Positions 13,441-26,219 of a stretch of 64,000 nucleotides of DNA are shown here, in pieces. Made by a program: the position numbers and the translations under genes. Source of the DNA: Gnetum montanum (lineage: Eukaryota; Streptophyta; Gnetopsida; Gnetales; Gnetaceae); the NCBI GenBank assembly GCA_015680685.1, contig MNCI01004504.1, positions 141,409-205,408 on the forward strand. The letters run 5' to 3'. The number at the start of each line of letters is the position of its first letter. Position 1 is the stretch's first letter. Under the pieces are notes generated by a model that saw only the letters and a program-made list of their open reading frames with translations, was not told where the DNA came from and searched no databases.

Positions 13441-13456
13441 AAGAAGGAAGATTCTC

Positions 13457-13466
13457 AAGGAGGAAG
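13457..13466 (+). promoter_or_regulatory. Polypurine tract of element C
   Basis: AAGGAGGAAG lies directly before the TGTTACA start of the 3' LTR. Confidence 0.7.
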
Positions 13467-16072
13467 TGTTACATCCCATCCAGATATAGTAGGTATGGCT
13501 ATTCGATTATGATTTATATAGTACATGTGTAGTCCCGATAGTTTAGTATAATTACACTTTAGATGTTATGAGGCTTTCATATTTATGTTATAATTATGAT
13601 GTCTTTAGATGCTTAACTAACATGATTACGTACACTAGCCCTATGTGATGTCTTAAACAAGTGATGTTATTGGTAGGGATGTTGGATTAGGATGCAAGAG
13701 CACCTATTTGGTATGCATTTAAGTTTTATATGCAATTTTAGTAATTATACATTTGAACTATAGCACTATGTTGGGTGATGCTTGGGTACGATTCTGGCAT
13801 GTGAAGGTGTAGAGTGTTTGATAAGGATCTTTTAAGTTCAAATAGATTTTAATTTAGAGTCCTAGTGTGGTTGTTATGTATGTTGGAAGTGCAAGGTATT
13901 AGTTAGGTAGGGATAAAAGAAAATAAATTTATAAAAAATTTTCATTAAAAAAGGTAAAAGTTTTAAAAAATCAATTAAGTTATACACATGATGATGTGAG
14001 GCACATGAGAAAAAAAAGAGAAGTGCATATTTGTTTTCTTATATAAAAGCATAGGTTATAATGTTTTTTTTTTTTGTAACCACCCCATCATCACTTATCC
14101 ATAGAAATTGGATTTTGGGTTTCCATTTTTTTTTCCTAAGAAAACAAAAATGAATGGAAGCTTGTTTTTTTTCTTCAGTTTTCTTTCCTACCTTTGCCTG
14201 TTCTAAACTTTTTCTAAATTTCAAGCTTTGTGGGTGGATTTTTCTCTACTCTAAACCTAGGGTTGGGATTGCTGTTGTTATCTCTACATGGGTGCTGAAC
14301 TTTTTTGAAGCAAAATGAAGTCCTCCCAAATTTTTAAGAATTTTTTGCTTGTTTCAAACTTTCTACCATAACAATTTTAATTGGTAAGTTGTCTTTACCT
14401 TTTCCCTATATTTTTGTGCTGCATTAGGGTATATGATCATGCAATGTGAGCATGTGGGGCTGCCCCACATGTTTTGCATATTTCTCGAAATTGTACAATT
14501 TTGATTACAAATTGTTTATTGATGTGTGTGTGTGTGTGTGTGTGTGTGGTATGATGTGGACTTGTGAAATATGATATGTGATGTTGATGTGACTGGTATG
14601 ATTGAAATATTATATTTTAGGGATCTATTATGGCATAGGAGTTTTGGGAGTTTCAATCATCATTGGCAGTAATTAAATATTATTAATTATTATTTTCTTC
14701 ACCAAAATTTGGATGTGCATAACTTTGCTTCCAGGAGTCCAATTTAGGTGAAATTAGTATTGTTGCGATTGTCTTGGGAAGTACTTTCTAATCATGGACT
14801 TGGTTTTCTCTTTGGGCATATATCATTTTGGAGGTTATTATAGTGGTCATTTTTTTGGAACTACATGTATTTTGAGAAATATGGTTGTGGTGCAAAATTT
14901 TGTTTGTCAAATCTGGTATTATTTTCATGGAATGGATGTAACTATTAGGTGTGGATATATGTGGTTATGTTATGTTTGTTTGGAGGTTTTGTGGTTATGA
15001 CATGTGTTGGTTTAAGCTAGCTAGGATTTGTACATGTCTTCATGACAATGCTTGTGATGATTGTTGGCAATGGTGCTAGCATGAGGGTGTAGATCAGTTG
15101 GTGATGAGACACCCTAGAGGTAGTATGGAGTGATCCCCACTATGATGCATTAGTTAGGCTTCTATCTCAAGCCTCATCTTGAGAGTGGGAGAGCGTAGGT
15201 ATGTTCATCCCTCCGATTGGTACATGACATAGGTTTGTTCATTCCTATCACCAGTCCTTCAGAAGGCTAGTGGTTGCGGGTCATAGATTGACAAACCCTA
15301 GCATCGGTTGGATAAATAAAAGACTAATAAAGTACCTACAAGAAATGGCTATTATGAGTACTCATTGCAACATTTCACATGCTACACTAAGTATGGATAT
15401 GCTAGCAACCACATGGGCCGTGTATATGATAGTATCAGCTTCTGAGTTATATCATTGATAACATATCTTATGATTGGATTATGATTGTGTGAGTCATAGA
15501 TTGTTTAACAGTATAGCACAGGTATGATGGCATGTGCATGATAGTGGAAAGGCATGTGATGTGATGTAATGAATAGATGATAGATTATGTAAAATCATGG
15601 CTTTATATGTGATTGTATGATAGCCATCTATCCTCTTCAATAATGATTATGCCAGTATTATGTGCAATATGGCATGTGTGTCCATGTGTTACTCTTAGCA
15701 TGCACAAGACTAACATTTGATATAGGTTTTCTTGCATCCCACTCCTCTCCTCTAGTGCAGAACTTGTTAACCCTCTAGTAAGGGAAGTGTAAAGGTTTCC
15801 CACTCAATTTTGTATTTAATTTATTTAATTACAAGTGGAAGGTGTAGGAGCCTAGACGAGCATGAAGAGGGAGAGTAGAGGAACGGAAAATCGTTAGTGC
15901 TCATGTAAAGTATATTTCCATGTAAAGTAGTATGGACTATGTATAATTGCATGAAACTTTCTATACTCATATACATGATGATGATGTTTATGTGTTTTTG
16001 TATCTTATCAAAGCAATGCACATTTTTTTATTTTATGTAGAGACATGCAGTTTTATAAATTGAAATATATGT
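13467..16072 (+). repeat. 3' LTR of element C, left part
   Basis: It begins TGTTACATCCC and is cut at 16072 by copy B. It contains a (TG)n run near 14523-14549. From 15126 on it repeats 8777-9877. No gene lies in it; the short ORFs are chance. Confidence 0.87.
14523..14549. repeat. (TG)n microsatellite
   Basis: About 13 TG units lie in the 3' LTR of element C. Confidence 0.95.
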
Positions 16073-16077
16073 TGATG

Positions 16078-16250
16078 AGAGTAGTTACTCTAGCAATTAT
16101 TCTAATTATTAGAGTGGTTACTCTAGTAGTTATTTTAATTATTAGAGTGGTTACTTTAGCAATTATTCTAATTATTAGAGTGTTTACTCTAGCGGTTAAT
16201 TTGGTAGTTATTCTAATTAATAGAGCGGTTACTCTAATTATTAGAGTAGT
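16078..16250 (+). repeat. U3 palindrome array, 5' LTR of copy B
   Basis: Units of about 33 bases each open with AGAGTRGTTACTCTAG, itself a near-perfect inverted repeat (AGAGTA/TACTCT), and continue with TTATTCTAATTATT. One unit is elongated and one shortened. The same array recurs at 25274-25440. Confidence 0.9.
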
Positions 16251-16261
16251 TGCTCCCAAGT

Positions 16262-16270
16262 CTATAAATA
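16262..16270 (+). promoter_or_regulatory. TATA box of copy B 5' LTR
   Basis: CTATAAATA lies right after the U3 array. The same box is found at 25455-25463, 8036-8044 and, on the minus strand, 53203-53195, 63379-63371 and (CTATAAATG) 57566-57558 in the sister LTRs. Confidence 0.7.
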
Positions 16271-17023
16271 CAATGCCTAGGCACACAATTGGGAGTAGTC
16301 TTTTAGCAGTCAAGTAGCAAAACTCTTGTAGTTTGTTTGAAAGTTAGAGTGTTTTCCAAGTGCCTGTAGTAGGAGGTCTAAGTGTGGACAGATCTTTCTT
16401 CAAGCATTGATGTACCTGAGCATACCATTGTGTTGGCAATAAAGAGAAGCTCTTTGATTCATCTTTGCAACACTTGAAATTTGTTTTCTTACGCATTTAT
16501 TTTATTTTATTTTCTTATGCATTTATTTTATTTTATGAACTTTACATTTATGTTATTAGCACAAAAATTCATTTTGATCAATTAAGAAAATTGTTAAATT
16601 ACACAAGCACGACCACTTCGAGCATGTGTGTAATCCTTGATAACCCAGTAATAATTAGCATTTGGTAATCCAAGTAGTTTTGCATTGGTTCAAGATGTGT
16701 ATGGAAAGTGGGAATAGATGCTAGTATTAGGACAAGTTAGAACTTAGTTAATGAGTAGTTAAGTTAAATTAGTCACTTAGTTATCTCTCTCCTTCCCTAC
16801 TAGTGCAGGACATAAAAACATAAAAGCTATAAAAATCATATGCCTCAAGCTTACTTAACCATAAAATCGTGACATACAAGTAAGCTTGGGAAGACAATGA
16901 TCAACCAACCCATCCTTGTTCCACAAGGGTGCATAAGCACTTAGTCCTTGGAATTCAACTGGATCGTGTGTGAAACGCTCGTATTCATATGGTTGAGCGT
17001 AGGGGTACCTCGCCACTCATCAT

Positions 17024-17039
17024 TAGCGTCGTTGCTGGG
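17024..17039 (+). promoter_or_regulatory. Primer-binding site of copy B (tRNA-Asp type)
   Basis: TAGCGTCGTTGCTGGG differs from the Athila/Tat consensus TGGCGCCGTTGCCGGG only by one G-to-A and two C-to-T changes. It lies one base after the LTR end. Confidence 0.8.
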
Positions 17040-17109
17040 CACTTAGTTGTTTATGTGCTAACTAGAACATAGAAAATCATTCACATCATTGGAATGAACC
17101 CTTAGGGTT

Positions 17110-19560
17110 GGTTGAGAAAATAATAAATAAGAATACATTGCACACTGAACAAACAAGTATGTATCCTTCTTCGTATGAAAGAGCCACACTGCCTAGGCTT
17201 GAAACAGAAAATAGTCGATGATGTAATACACATGGCGTTGATCCGCCAATCCCTCAACAAGTTTGAGTGGTATATATTCATCCTAATGAGTATATACCAA
17301 AATTCACCTTTATCCTCCATCAAGACAAACAACTACGTTGGCAAGACTTAGAAGGTAACATAGTGTTACCTCCTGATCATTCAGTCCCAAGCATGATTCT
17401 TCATGCTCTCACATGAATTGGCATGCCACACTTACATGCAAAATATGTTGTGCAAGACCATGACTTGAGAGAATACCATCCCATAAAGGCACAATGTCAA
17501 AGGTACTTGCAATAGGAGAGACATCATAAGTCTTTGAAGGGTAAGTGGTCCCAGGATGCCCCACATGTCTTAAGTGAAAATGAGGATGGTGAACCTACCT
17601 TAGGCAGTCACCCACACAACGATGTTCCTCCCCTTGAGTTTGGCCAAGGGGTTGTGTATTAAGACCTTCATTCCACTATTCATAACCTAGGTTCTGATAC
17701 CCACTAGCACAAAAGATCCAAAAAAGAGATACAAACTCATGATAAAGGTGGACATTCTGATCGCAATCGTGATCAGGGTCGAGACCACAGAAGAGAAGGT
17801 CGTAGACACCGTCATGGTGATGGTTCTCCTTCTTCTTTACCTTCATTATCTCCTTCACCCTTTCCTTCAATATCTAGATGTGATCATAAATAAAAATACC
17901 ATGGGGATAAAGGTAGGCAAAGTGGAAGTCAAATACAAAACAACCAAGAAAGGGGATGAGGGCACTCTAGAAAGTCATGACATTGAAGAAGGGAGAGTAG
18001 GGAACAACATAGGCCTCCTAGACACCATGGACGAGATGATCACGATGAACCCCTACTCACTACTTGAAGTATGTTAGACATAACTGAGGTTTTTAGAATT
18101 CCAACAAGGCACCAGAAAGATAGTAGGATCAAAAGATTAGATATGAACAATATCCCACAATTTGAAGGGGGATACAACGTTGATCCTCAAAATCACTTAC
18201 AAGCATTCCATGATGCGTGTGCCTTACAAAACATAGAGAACGAATGGAAAAAACTTAAGTTATTCCCATGGACATTAGTTAAAGAAGCAAAAATTTTGTA
18301 CCGGTCCTTAGAATTGGAATCCATTCGTAGGTGGAGTACTATGTTAGAACTATTTAATGACAAGTACCAAATGTACTCCCGAGTGTCTAACTTGTGAAAG
18401 CAAATCCAAGGCTAGAAACAAGGAGGACATGAACCCTTGGATGCTACCATGGGCTGACACTATGCACTATTACATCATTGTCCTGGCCATGGTTATTTGC
18501 AAAGGGGTCAATTGTGCCATCTCGTGGATGGGCTTAGGCATGAAATGAGAAGAACCCTTAGGACTTATGCCCAAGGGAGACTATCCAAGCTTAGGTCCTA
18601 TCAAATTCAAAGACTATTGGAGCAAGTTGCTAAGGAAGAAGGTGAGCTACGGAAAAGAGAAAGTGTGAAAGAGTATAACCAAGATTCTTCCCTTCAAAAG
18701 AGGGGAGTAAGATTTTGTGAGGATGAAGAAGAGTCACCACTCGAAGAGATGGTGAATAGAAAAACTTTGCCTATCGAAAAGATGACATCAAAATTTTCGG
18801 CAAAGGTAGACCAAATGTGGGATTCCCTAGAAAATAGTTTTAACTATTCTTAAAATAGTAGAGGAGTCTAGAGAGCAAGGTAGTGAGAAAAGAAAAAAGA
18901 AAGAGATTGAACATGCACGTAGCAAGGGTAAGGGCAAAGTTGCCATCATTGAAGAGGTTGTGAATTCAAAAATAGAAAATGATAGTGGATGTGAGATATG
19001 TCAATATGACCATCCTAAAGGATGTTTCCTTATAATCTCACATCTATAGGAGTCTGGGGTGTATGTACTCAACCCATGATTAAACAAAAGGAAAACACCC
19101 TGAAGGTTACCTTATCCTCAAGGTAACCCAAGGCAGTTCCACCAACCTTTAACATATTATCCCAGTGGAACTCCACCACAACAGATTGAGTAATATCAAT
19201 AGTGGAAACACCCACAATCATGGGGAATGCCACCACCAAGGCAATAGTATCCTTACTAGCAACCTGACCTGTATGGATATTACATGTAGCAACCAATCTC
19301 CCCACATGACACTACTAGTCACGTCACTCCTCAACCTCACTATCAAGCCCACGAGTATTATGGGACTCCCTCTTCTAGAGGCAATATTCCATAAGCATAT
19401 CATCCTTCTCATTTGGCTGCATCTCTTCCACCAATAGCTCCACTACCACCTGCTCCCACAATGTAAGGTGAAATCCCTCCCCAGCCATAGCAACGTAATG
19501 CCACGAGGGCTATTAACTCTTAACCTACTATTGGTTCTAACAACCACATGAAGAAAATAC
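17110..19560 (+). pseudogene. gag of copy B, decayed
   Basis: An N-terminal Arg/His/Asp-rich tract (17700-18060, translated DRNRDQGRDHRREGRRHRH) looks RNA-binding. The gag core is open at 18071-18397 (RIPTRHQKDSRIKRL... W/L-rich). A charged coiled part follows (18497-18853). A zinc knuckle CEICQYDHPKGCF (CX2CX3HX3C) lies at 18990-19028, and a Pro/Gln/Tyr-rich tail runs to about 19500. Copy A lacks the second Cys. Stops and frame changes separate all parts. Confidence 0.78.
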
Positions 19561-19639
19561 CTTTCTTTAAAACCAACAGTCCAACCAAGCCCTTACAATT
19601 ACCACACTCAACGCATACGGTCATGCTAACACATGCCAT

Positions 19640-20215
19640 CACCGATTGAATCAAAGCTAGCCACCTTCCTAGAAAATTCTCTAATCCTGGGAGTCCTCTA
19701 ATATACTTACAAATCACTGGAAATGGACCATGCAAGGCTCTTTTGGATTCAGGTTCCAGTGTCAACTTGATTTCTCAAGAAATGTACAAGGCCTGGAATT
19801 GGCCTCCATTGAAAAAGAGCAACATCCATCTAGATTTGGCCAACTAGTCCATCATTGTTCCATTGGGACTTGTGGAATACATTGTTACCACTATTTATGG
19901 GTGGTCATACCCAGCTGACTTCCGAATGATTTAGGTAAACAATGGTAAGGGGGACTTCCCAATCATAATGGGAAGAGCATGGCTAAGCACCATCGACACA
20001 CGCCTAGGAATCCGTGATCTTTTCCTAGAAATATCAAAGAAAAATACATTTGGAAAGACTGAGAAGAAGAAAGTTCTATGCATCGCATATAGTGACACAG
20101 GGTGTAATTGTGTACAAAGGTCATGGTTATTGCAAAGTTTAGCATTGTCTGCATGCAATCAATGTGCACAAGTGATTAACATACAAAGATGCCTGTATGC
20201 AGTAGCCACATGATA
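19640..20215 (+). pseudogene. Aspartic protease of copy B, decayed
   Basis: The motif LLDSGSSVNLIS has DSG at 19746-19754. Downstream sequence corresponds residue by residue to copy A (RAWLSTIDTRLGIRDL near 19973). Frame changes lie near 19800 and 19960. Confidence 0.8.
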
Positions 20216-20639
20216 GGAAGACACCCAGTGGCTAATAGTTGATCAAGAAAGTAGTTCACTCATATGCATGGAACCAAATGATGGTTTGACTTGTGCTTAC
20301 ATCGATAGCATAGACGCATTAGAGTAACTTGACCGCCAAATTCCAAGTCTTAACCTTGAAAATATCAACTGGGGGAAGTTGGAAATCCCTAAGAAATTTA
20401 AGCAGGAGGCCCTTGAGTTGAAACCATTGTCCATCGGTATGGAATACATGTTCCTTAAAATAGAAAATCAGTAATTATCAATGCTAAGCTTACTCCTCAA
20501 CAAAAAGAAGAACTACTGAAGGTAATAAATAAATGGTCAAAAGCCTTCACTTGGTTATATCCCAAATTAACTAGAATAGATCCTAAGATATGCCAACATA
20601 GAATTTACATTGACCCCTCCATGAAGCCTTGAAGACAAT

Positions 20640-21990
20640 CGTAGAGGTGATTGAACCCTAAGATGAAGTAAGTAGTTAAGGAAGAAATAGAACAACTTCT
20701 CAAGGCTAGGTTCATATACCCCATTGCTGATAGCGAATGGGTTAGCCCCTTAGTTATTGTGCCTAAAAAGGAAGGAAAATGGAGGGTGTGCATAGATTTT
20801 ATGCTACTAAATATGACAACATTCAAAGATCACTTTCCATTGTCATTTTTCAACCAAGTCTTAGACACCATCACAGGGCATCGCTATTATAGTTTTCTGG
20901 ATAGATATAGCAGATATAACCAAATACAAATAGCCCTAGAAGACCAAGCCAAAACTACATTCACCAGTCCTTGGGGAACATTCACATACAAACAAATGTT
21001 GGTTGGCTTGTGCAATGCCCCTACAACATTTCAACAACTAGTTCTAAGCATATTCCAATAGCAGATAGGGAATGGCATGGAGGTCTTTATGGACAACTTC
21101 TCCACTTATGGAGAAAACTTTGATCAAGCCTTAGACCAGTTGGAGCAAGTGTTAAAAATATGTGTAGAAACCAATTTGAGGCTCAATTGGTAGAAAATCC
21201 ATTTGATGGTTCAAGAAGGTGTAGTACTGAGCACAAAATCTCACACACAAGGATAGAGGTAGACCCCGAGAAAATTAAAATTATCCAAGGAATTACTCAT
21301 CAACCGAAAACTGTCAAAGATATTCAATCATTCCTTGGACATACTGGCTACTATAGGAGATTTATTGAGAACTTTTCAAAGGTTTCCAAACCATTGGTGG
21401 AATTAATAAAAAAGGACGTATCTTTCGAGTGGACCAGGGAATGCAAATTAGCTTTCCAAACTCTAAAATAGAAGCTAGTAGAAACACCCATTCTACAAGC
21501 TCCTAATTGGTCCAAACCATTCCATATCATGACTGACGCATCCAACTATGCTTTAGGAGTCATACTTACACAGTTAGATGACCAGAAGCCTCCTTATTAC
21601 ATCCATTGTGCAAGTAGAAGTATCATTGGTGCACAACTTAACTACACTACCATAGAGAAATAATTAATGACTGTAGTGTTTGCACTAAAAAAGTTTAGAC
21701 ACTATGTATTGGAATATAAAGTATATATACATACAAATCATAGTGCAATCCATTTTCTCATGAATAATCAAATGGTAAGCCCTCGTATCATACGATGGCT
21801 TGTAATCTTACAAGAGTTCAATTTAACAATGATCAATTGCAAGGGCATCGAGAATGTAGTTGCTGATCATTTATCTCAATTGCAATGGGATAACAAAGAG
21901 GATGAGTATCCAATTTCTAATCATTTCCCTGATGAATTCCTCTTTGCTAGTGTAGTGAATAATCAATCACCCATGGAGACAAACTAGTAC
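20640..21990 (+). pseudogene. Reverse transcriptase and RNase H of copy B, decayed
   Basis: RT blocks WVSPLVIVPKKEGKWRVC, DFMLLNMTTFKDHF and SFLDRYSRYNQIQI are open from 20759 to 21061. The catalytic block at 21084-21101 reads VFMDNF, so the second catalytic Asp is Asn (G to A) and the enzyme could not polymerise even without the stops. RNase H runs 21500-21950 (MTDASNYALGV..., HTNHSAIHFL, VVADHLSQL). Confidence 0.88.
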
Positions 21991-22049
21991 AGTAGCATTC
22001 TTACCTTATCTCCTCATCCAACAAACACCACAAGAATTAAACCTTAAGA

Positions 22050-23340
22050 AGAAACAATAGTTTCTTCACCAAGTCAAGTACTTTATGGAGATCAATGGGA
22101 AACTTTACAAAGTGTGTTCTAATGGCTTGGTTCCATGGTGTGTTCCTGATATAGATCAACTATGAGTTCTCGAAGATGCTCGTGAGGGTCCTTGTGGGGG
22201 TCATTAAGCTAGGAAACAAATGACCATCAAGATCATGCTTGCAGGATTTTATTAGCCTACATTATTTTGGGACGCTCATTGTTTTTTCCAATCTTGTGAG
22301 AGCTATCAACATGATTGGGGAATGACTACTAGAATGGAGGGTTCGTAGCAATGGATTCAACTGTTAGAACCCTTTGAAATTTGGGGAATTGATTTTATGG
22401 GGCCGACCGATTACACCAATGTCCAATGAAAAAGCTTATATTATTATTGCCATTGATTACCTAATAAAATGGGCCGAAGCAGCTACTATTAAAGATTGTA
22501 CATCATCTACAGTTGCACGATTTGTTCAACAACAAATTATAAATAGGTTTTGTGTTCCATGTGCACTTATTTCAGATAATGGTACACACTTCACAGGTGC
22601 AACTTTTTGAAAATTAATGCAACGCTTAGGGGTTGAGCATAAATTGACTACACCATGCCACCCCCAAGTGAACGGTCAAGCAGAAGTCACCAACAGGGAG
22701 ATTACGAAGACATTGACAAGAACCATTAGCAAGTTTAGGCGAGACTAGAGCACTAAATTGAATGATTCTCTTTGGGCATACTGCTCCACATGGAAACTCC
22801 TTACAAGCTACTCTCCCTATGAGTTAATGTATGGTAAATTACCAATGCTTCCCATTCAAACTAACCTCCGTACACTATCCATGGCATGTGACCTCAACCT
22901 TGACCTTGATCCAGCACAGAAATAACAGTTAGTAATACTTAACTTACTAGATGAAAATCGATTAGCTATCCTATCATCTAAAAAATTGCACAATGCCTTC
23001 AATAAACAACATCATGACCTAAGAATTAGGAAAGTTAAATATCAGCCAGGAGATAAGGTTCTCTACTAGAATCCCACACATGTGCCACAACGTACTAAAT
23101 TTCAAACACTATGGGAAGGACCTTATATTATTTATGCAACTTTTCCTTCAGGGGCCATGACAATATACAAACTTGAGAGCCCGGATAAGAAACTTTTGAT
23201 CAATATGCAACAAACCAAACCTTTCTAGGAGTTTAGGATAGCCAGTACACATGCTACCTCTCTTGATGGACAACCCTACTCACTATTTCGGATCTCCTCC
23301 TTCCAACTTAGTCATGGGGGAGATGGCCACCTATGCTAAC
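22050..23340 (+). pseudogene. Integrase of copy B, decayed
   Basis: The zinc region lies near 22280-22320. The core carries WGIDFMGP near 22380, followed by a 4-base duplication (CCGACCGA) that shifts the frame, then ISDNGTHFTGATF near 22570 and VTNREI near 22690. As in copy A, Trp in KVLYWNPTH is a TAG. The terminal segment ends near 23337. Confidence 0.87.
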
Positions 23341-25267
23341 CATTCTAGGCCTTCAATTATTTTTGAATTTATTTTACACATTTCTTGTTTTACACATTCT
23401 ATCAACTTTTCTTATTTTTGTTTTACACCATCGTTCATGTTTTTACTATTTCTTTGTTTTCTTGATTTACTTTTATTCATCATCTAATAAGTGCTCATGA
23501 TGGTGGATTGAATTATATCATATTGATTGCTAATGTTTGGTTTTTACCTTTGAATTATGATGCTAATATTAAGGTATGGTTCTTTTGGTAAAATAGGCAA
23601 TGACTCCATGCCATCCACTCATCCATACAACTCTATGGTCTCCTTTGGCTTGGAACTATATAGTCCCCTTTTTCTAAGTAAAATTGTTAATAAATTGATG
23701 GCTGGGTATTTTTAAAATCAAGTAAAGACTCAAAGGATGAAAATGGTGTGACTTTAAGGGGATTCAATGCATTAGTGCTGGCCATTCTCTTGGGTGCTTG
23801 GATGCTTTTTCTTGGGTTTTCCACCATTCTGACATTGTTCAAATATCAAGAAGTTGAGTGAATAAAAATAATTCTTTGCATGGTGTGGTTCTCATGCATA
23901 TACATCAAAAAAAAAGAGAAAAAATAGAAAAATGTGAGAATTCAAAGCACACCCCTTAGACATAATAAAGCAATATGGGCTGCAAGCACTGGTTATGGCA
24001 CTGGAAAGCCATTTTACCCATGCCTAAAGGTTCCCTCTAACTAAGGCCCTTTCTCACTTCCTGCTTTTCCATCTCACTCTCCTTTGGATGGTGGTCACTC
24101 TTTGTGGAAGCATTCTTGTTGCCTCAAGACAATGGATTGGCCAAGTGTATTGATGCAAGGTCACTGAATGTGGCTGGTTTGAGTCTAGATTTGGGATGAT
24201 TTCTACTCAATTATCTTAACCATGAAATACACAAGGGGCTTTACACAACCTTTTTCTTGGTATTCCATTCCATTATCTCCTCTCTATCTTTCTTCCCATT
24301 TTCCACCTCATTGTTGGTTTATCATTAATCCATTCTAGGTTGATGCATTTTTTTTCTTTGGTGAATTCTTGTGGGTAAGTTTTTAACTCTTGCTTCCAAA
24401 TGACATTCCTAGAGCCTATGAACTCTTTGGTTTGTGGGTTTGTTAGGGCATAAAGGGCATGAGCTTGGTTTAGGGAGGACCCACTGGCATTTCTTTGTGG
24501 TGCAATTGTTAACTTCTTTTTCTTAAACATTTCCTACAGTTAATCATTTCTTGTTTCATCCCCATCCATGACATCCATTTTATTAGCGTTGCCATTGATA
24601 TTTTTCATCTTTCTTGTTCCTCATGTTTTTCCATCTTATAGCTACCGGAGGTTCGCTCTTACTCATGGGGGCCCTGGCACCCTGGCATAAATTTTTTAAT
24701 TTTTCCATTTTACTAATTGCCTAACCCCTACACCTTGGGTAGTTTCCAATGATAAATCTCCAAACCAATTTCTGCCATAACCACAACTCAGCCAATGCCC
24801 TTCATATCGAGGCAAGGTATCAACTACATTGTGGATTATCTATCCTTGCTCATTTGTGACTATGTTGTGTGTGCATATGGTGATCATACAAACAATAGAT
24901 TGGACTTGAAGGAAGCACTTAGGATGGACCAGAACTGGAGCATTTATGAAAGGAGCAAGTTTGGTGGCATGGCTATGGATAAACAACGGAAGGTGCAATC
25001 TCGGCATTCACAACAACATGCTCCATCTTCTTTCTTTTTCTTTTTCTCTTCAAGCTACCAAATAAAGGCTTGGATGTCATTTATGTATGAGTGTTCACCA
25101 CAATGGTCATGAACACTAATGTTGTAATATGCTTATTGATCCATTCATTGGGCACGTTGAGTCTGTCATCCCATTCCACTGTCAATTGTCAATTAGTCAA
25201 TAATCCCATACCTTCCCAATATTTTGTAAGGAACTCGAGAATGAGTTTTCATTTGGTTGTGGGGGTA
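23341..25267 (+). other. Non-coding 3' region of copy B
   Basis: It is colinear with 6061-7925 of copy A. I see no coding potential. It ends in GTTGTGGGGGTA before the LTR. Confidence 0.7.
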
Positions 25268-26214
25268 TGATGAGAGTAGTTACTCTAGCAATTATTCTAA
25301 TTATTAGAGTGGTTACTCTAGTGGTTACTTTAACAGTTATTCTAATTATTAGAGTGGTTACTCTAGCAGTTATTTTAATTATTAGAGTGGTTACTCTAGC
25401 AGTTATTCTATATTAGAGTAGTTACTCTAATTATTAGAGTAGTTGCTCCCAAATCTATAAATACAATGCCTAGGTGCACAATTGGGAGAAGTCTTTTAGT
25501 CGTCAAGTAGCGAAACTCTTGTAGTCTATTTGAAAGTTAAAGTATTTTCCAAGTACTCGTAGCAGGAGGTGTAAGTGTAGATGGATCTTTCTTCAAGCAT
25601 TGATGTACCTGAGCACACCATTGTGTTGGCAATAAAGACAAGCTCTTTGATTCATCTTTGCAGCACTTGAGATTTGTTTTCTTATGCATTTCTTTTATTT
25701 TATTTTCTTATGCATTTATTTTATTTTATGCACTTTACATTTATGTTATTAGCACAGCAATTCATTTTGATCAATTAAGAAAATCATCAAATTACACAAG
25801 CATGACCACTTTGAGCATGTGTGTAATGCTTGATAACCCAGTAACGATTAGTGTTTGGTAATCCCAGCAGTGTTGCACTGGTTCAGGATGTGTATAGCTA
25901 GTGGGAACAGATGCTAGTGTTAGAATTAGTTAGAACTTAGTTAATGAGTAGTTAAGTTAAATTAGTCACTTAGTTACCTCTCTCCTTCCCTACCAGCATA
26001 GGACATAAAAACATAAAAGCTATAAAAATCATATGCCTCAAGCTTACTTAACCATACAATCATGACATACAGGTAAGCTTGGGAAGACAAGGATCAACCA
26101 ACCTATCCTTGCTCCACAAGGGCACATAAGCACTTAGTCCTTGGAATTCGACCGGATCGTGCATGAAATGCTCGTATTTGTATGGTTGAGTGTAGGGGTA
26201 CCTCTCGCTCATCA
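25268..26214 (+). repeat. 3' LTR of copy B
   Basis: 947 bases, TGATGAG...CTCATCA. It carries the same U3 array (25274-25440), a TATA box at 25455-25463, and is flanked by TATGT. Confidence 0.93.
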
Positions 26215-26219
26215 TATGT

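Larger units (their letters stand above)
16073..17022 (+). repeat. 5' LTR of copy B
   Basis: 950 bases, TGATGAG...CTCATCA. It starts with an array of about five 33-base units (16078-16250), has a TATA box CTATAAATA at 16262-16270, and is followed by the tRNA-Asp-type primer site. Confidence 0.93.
16073..26214 (+). mobile_element. Athila/Tat-like Ty3/gypsy element, copy B (complete, dead)
   Basis: The LTRs are 16073-17022 and 25268-26214, with ends TGATGAG...CTCATCA. The target duplication TATGT is at 16068-16072 and 26215-26219. The primer site fits tRNA-Asp, and gag, PR, RT, RNase H and IN follow in order. The last 200 or so bases of the two LTRs differ at roughly 17 positions by eye, mostly transitions. 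It sits inside the 3' LTR of element C. Confidence 0.93.

Noticed and set aside
16045-16317. Hydrophobic ORFs on both strands with repeated VTLAIILIIRV-like units
   Set aside because: They are translations of the 33-base U3 tandem array; the same array is non-coding in the 3' LTR.
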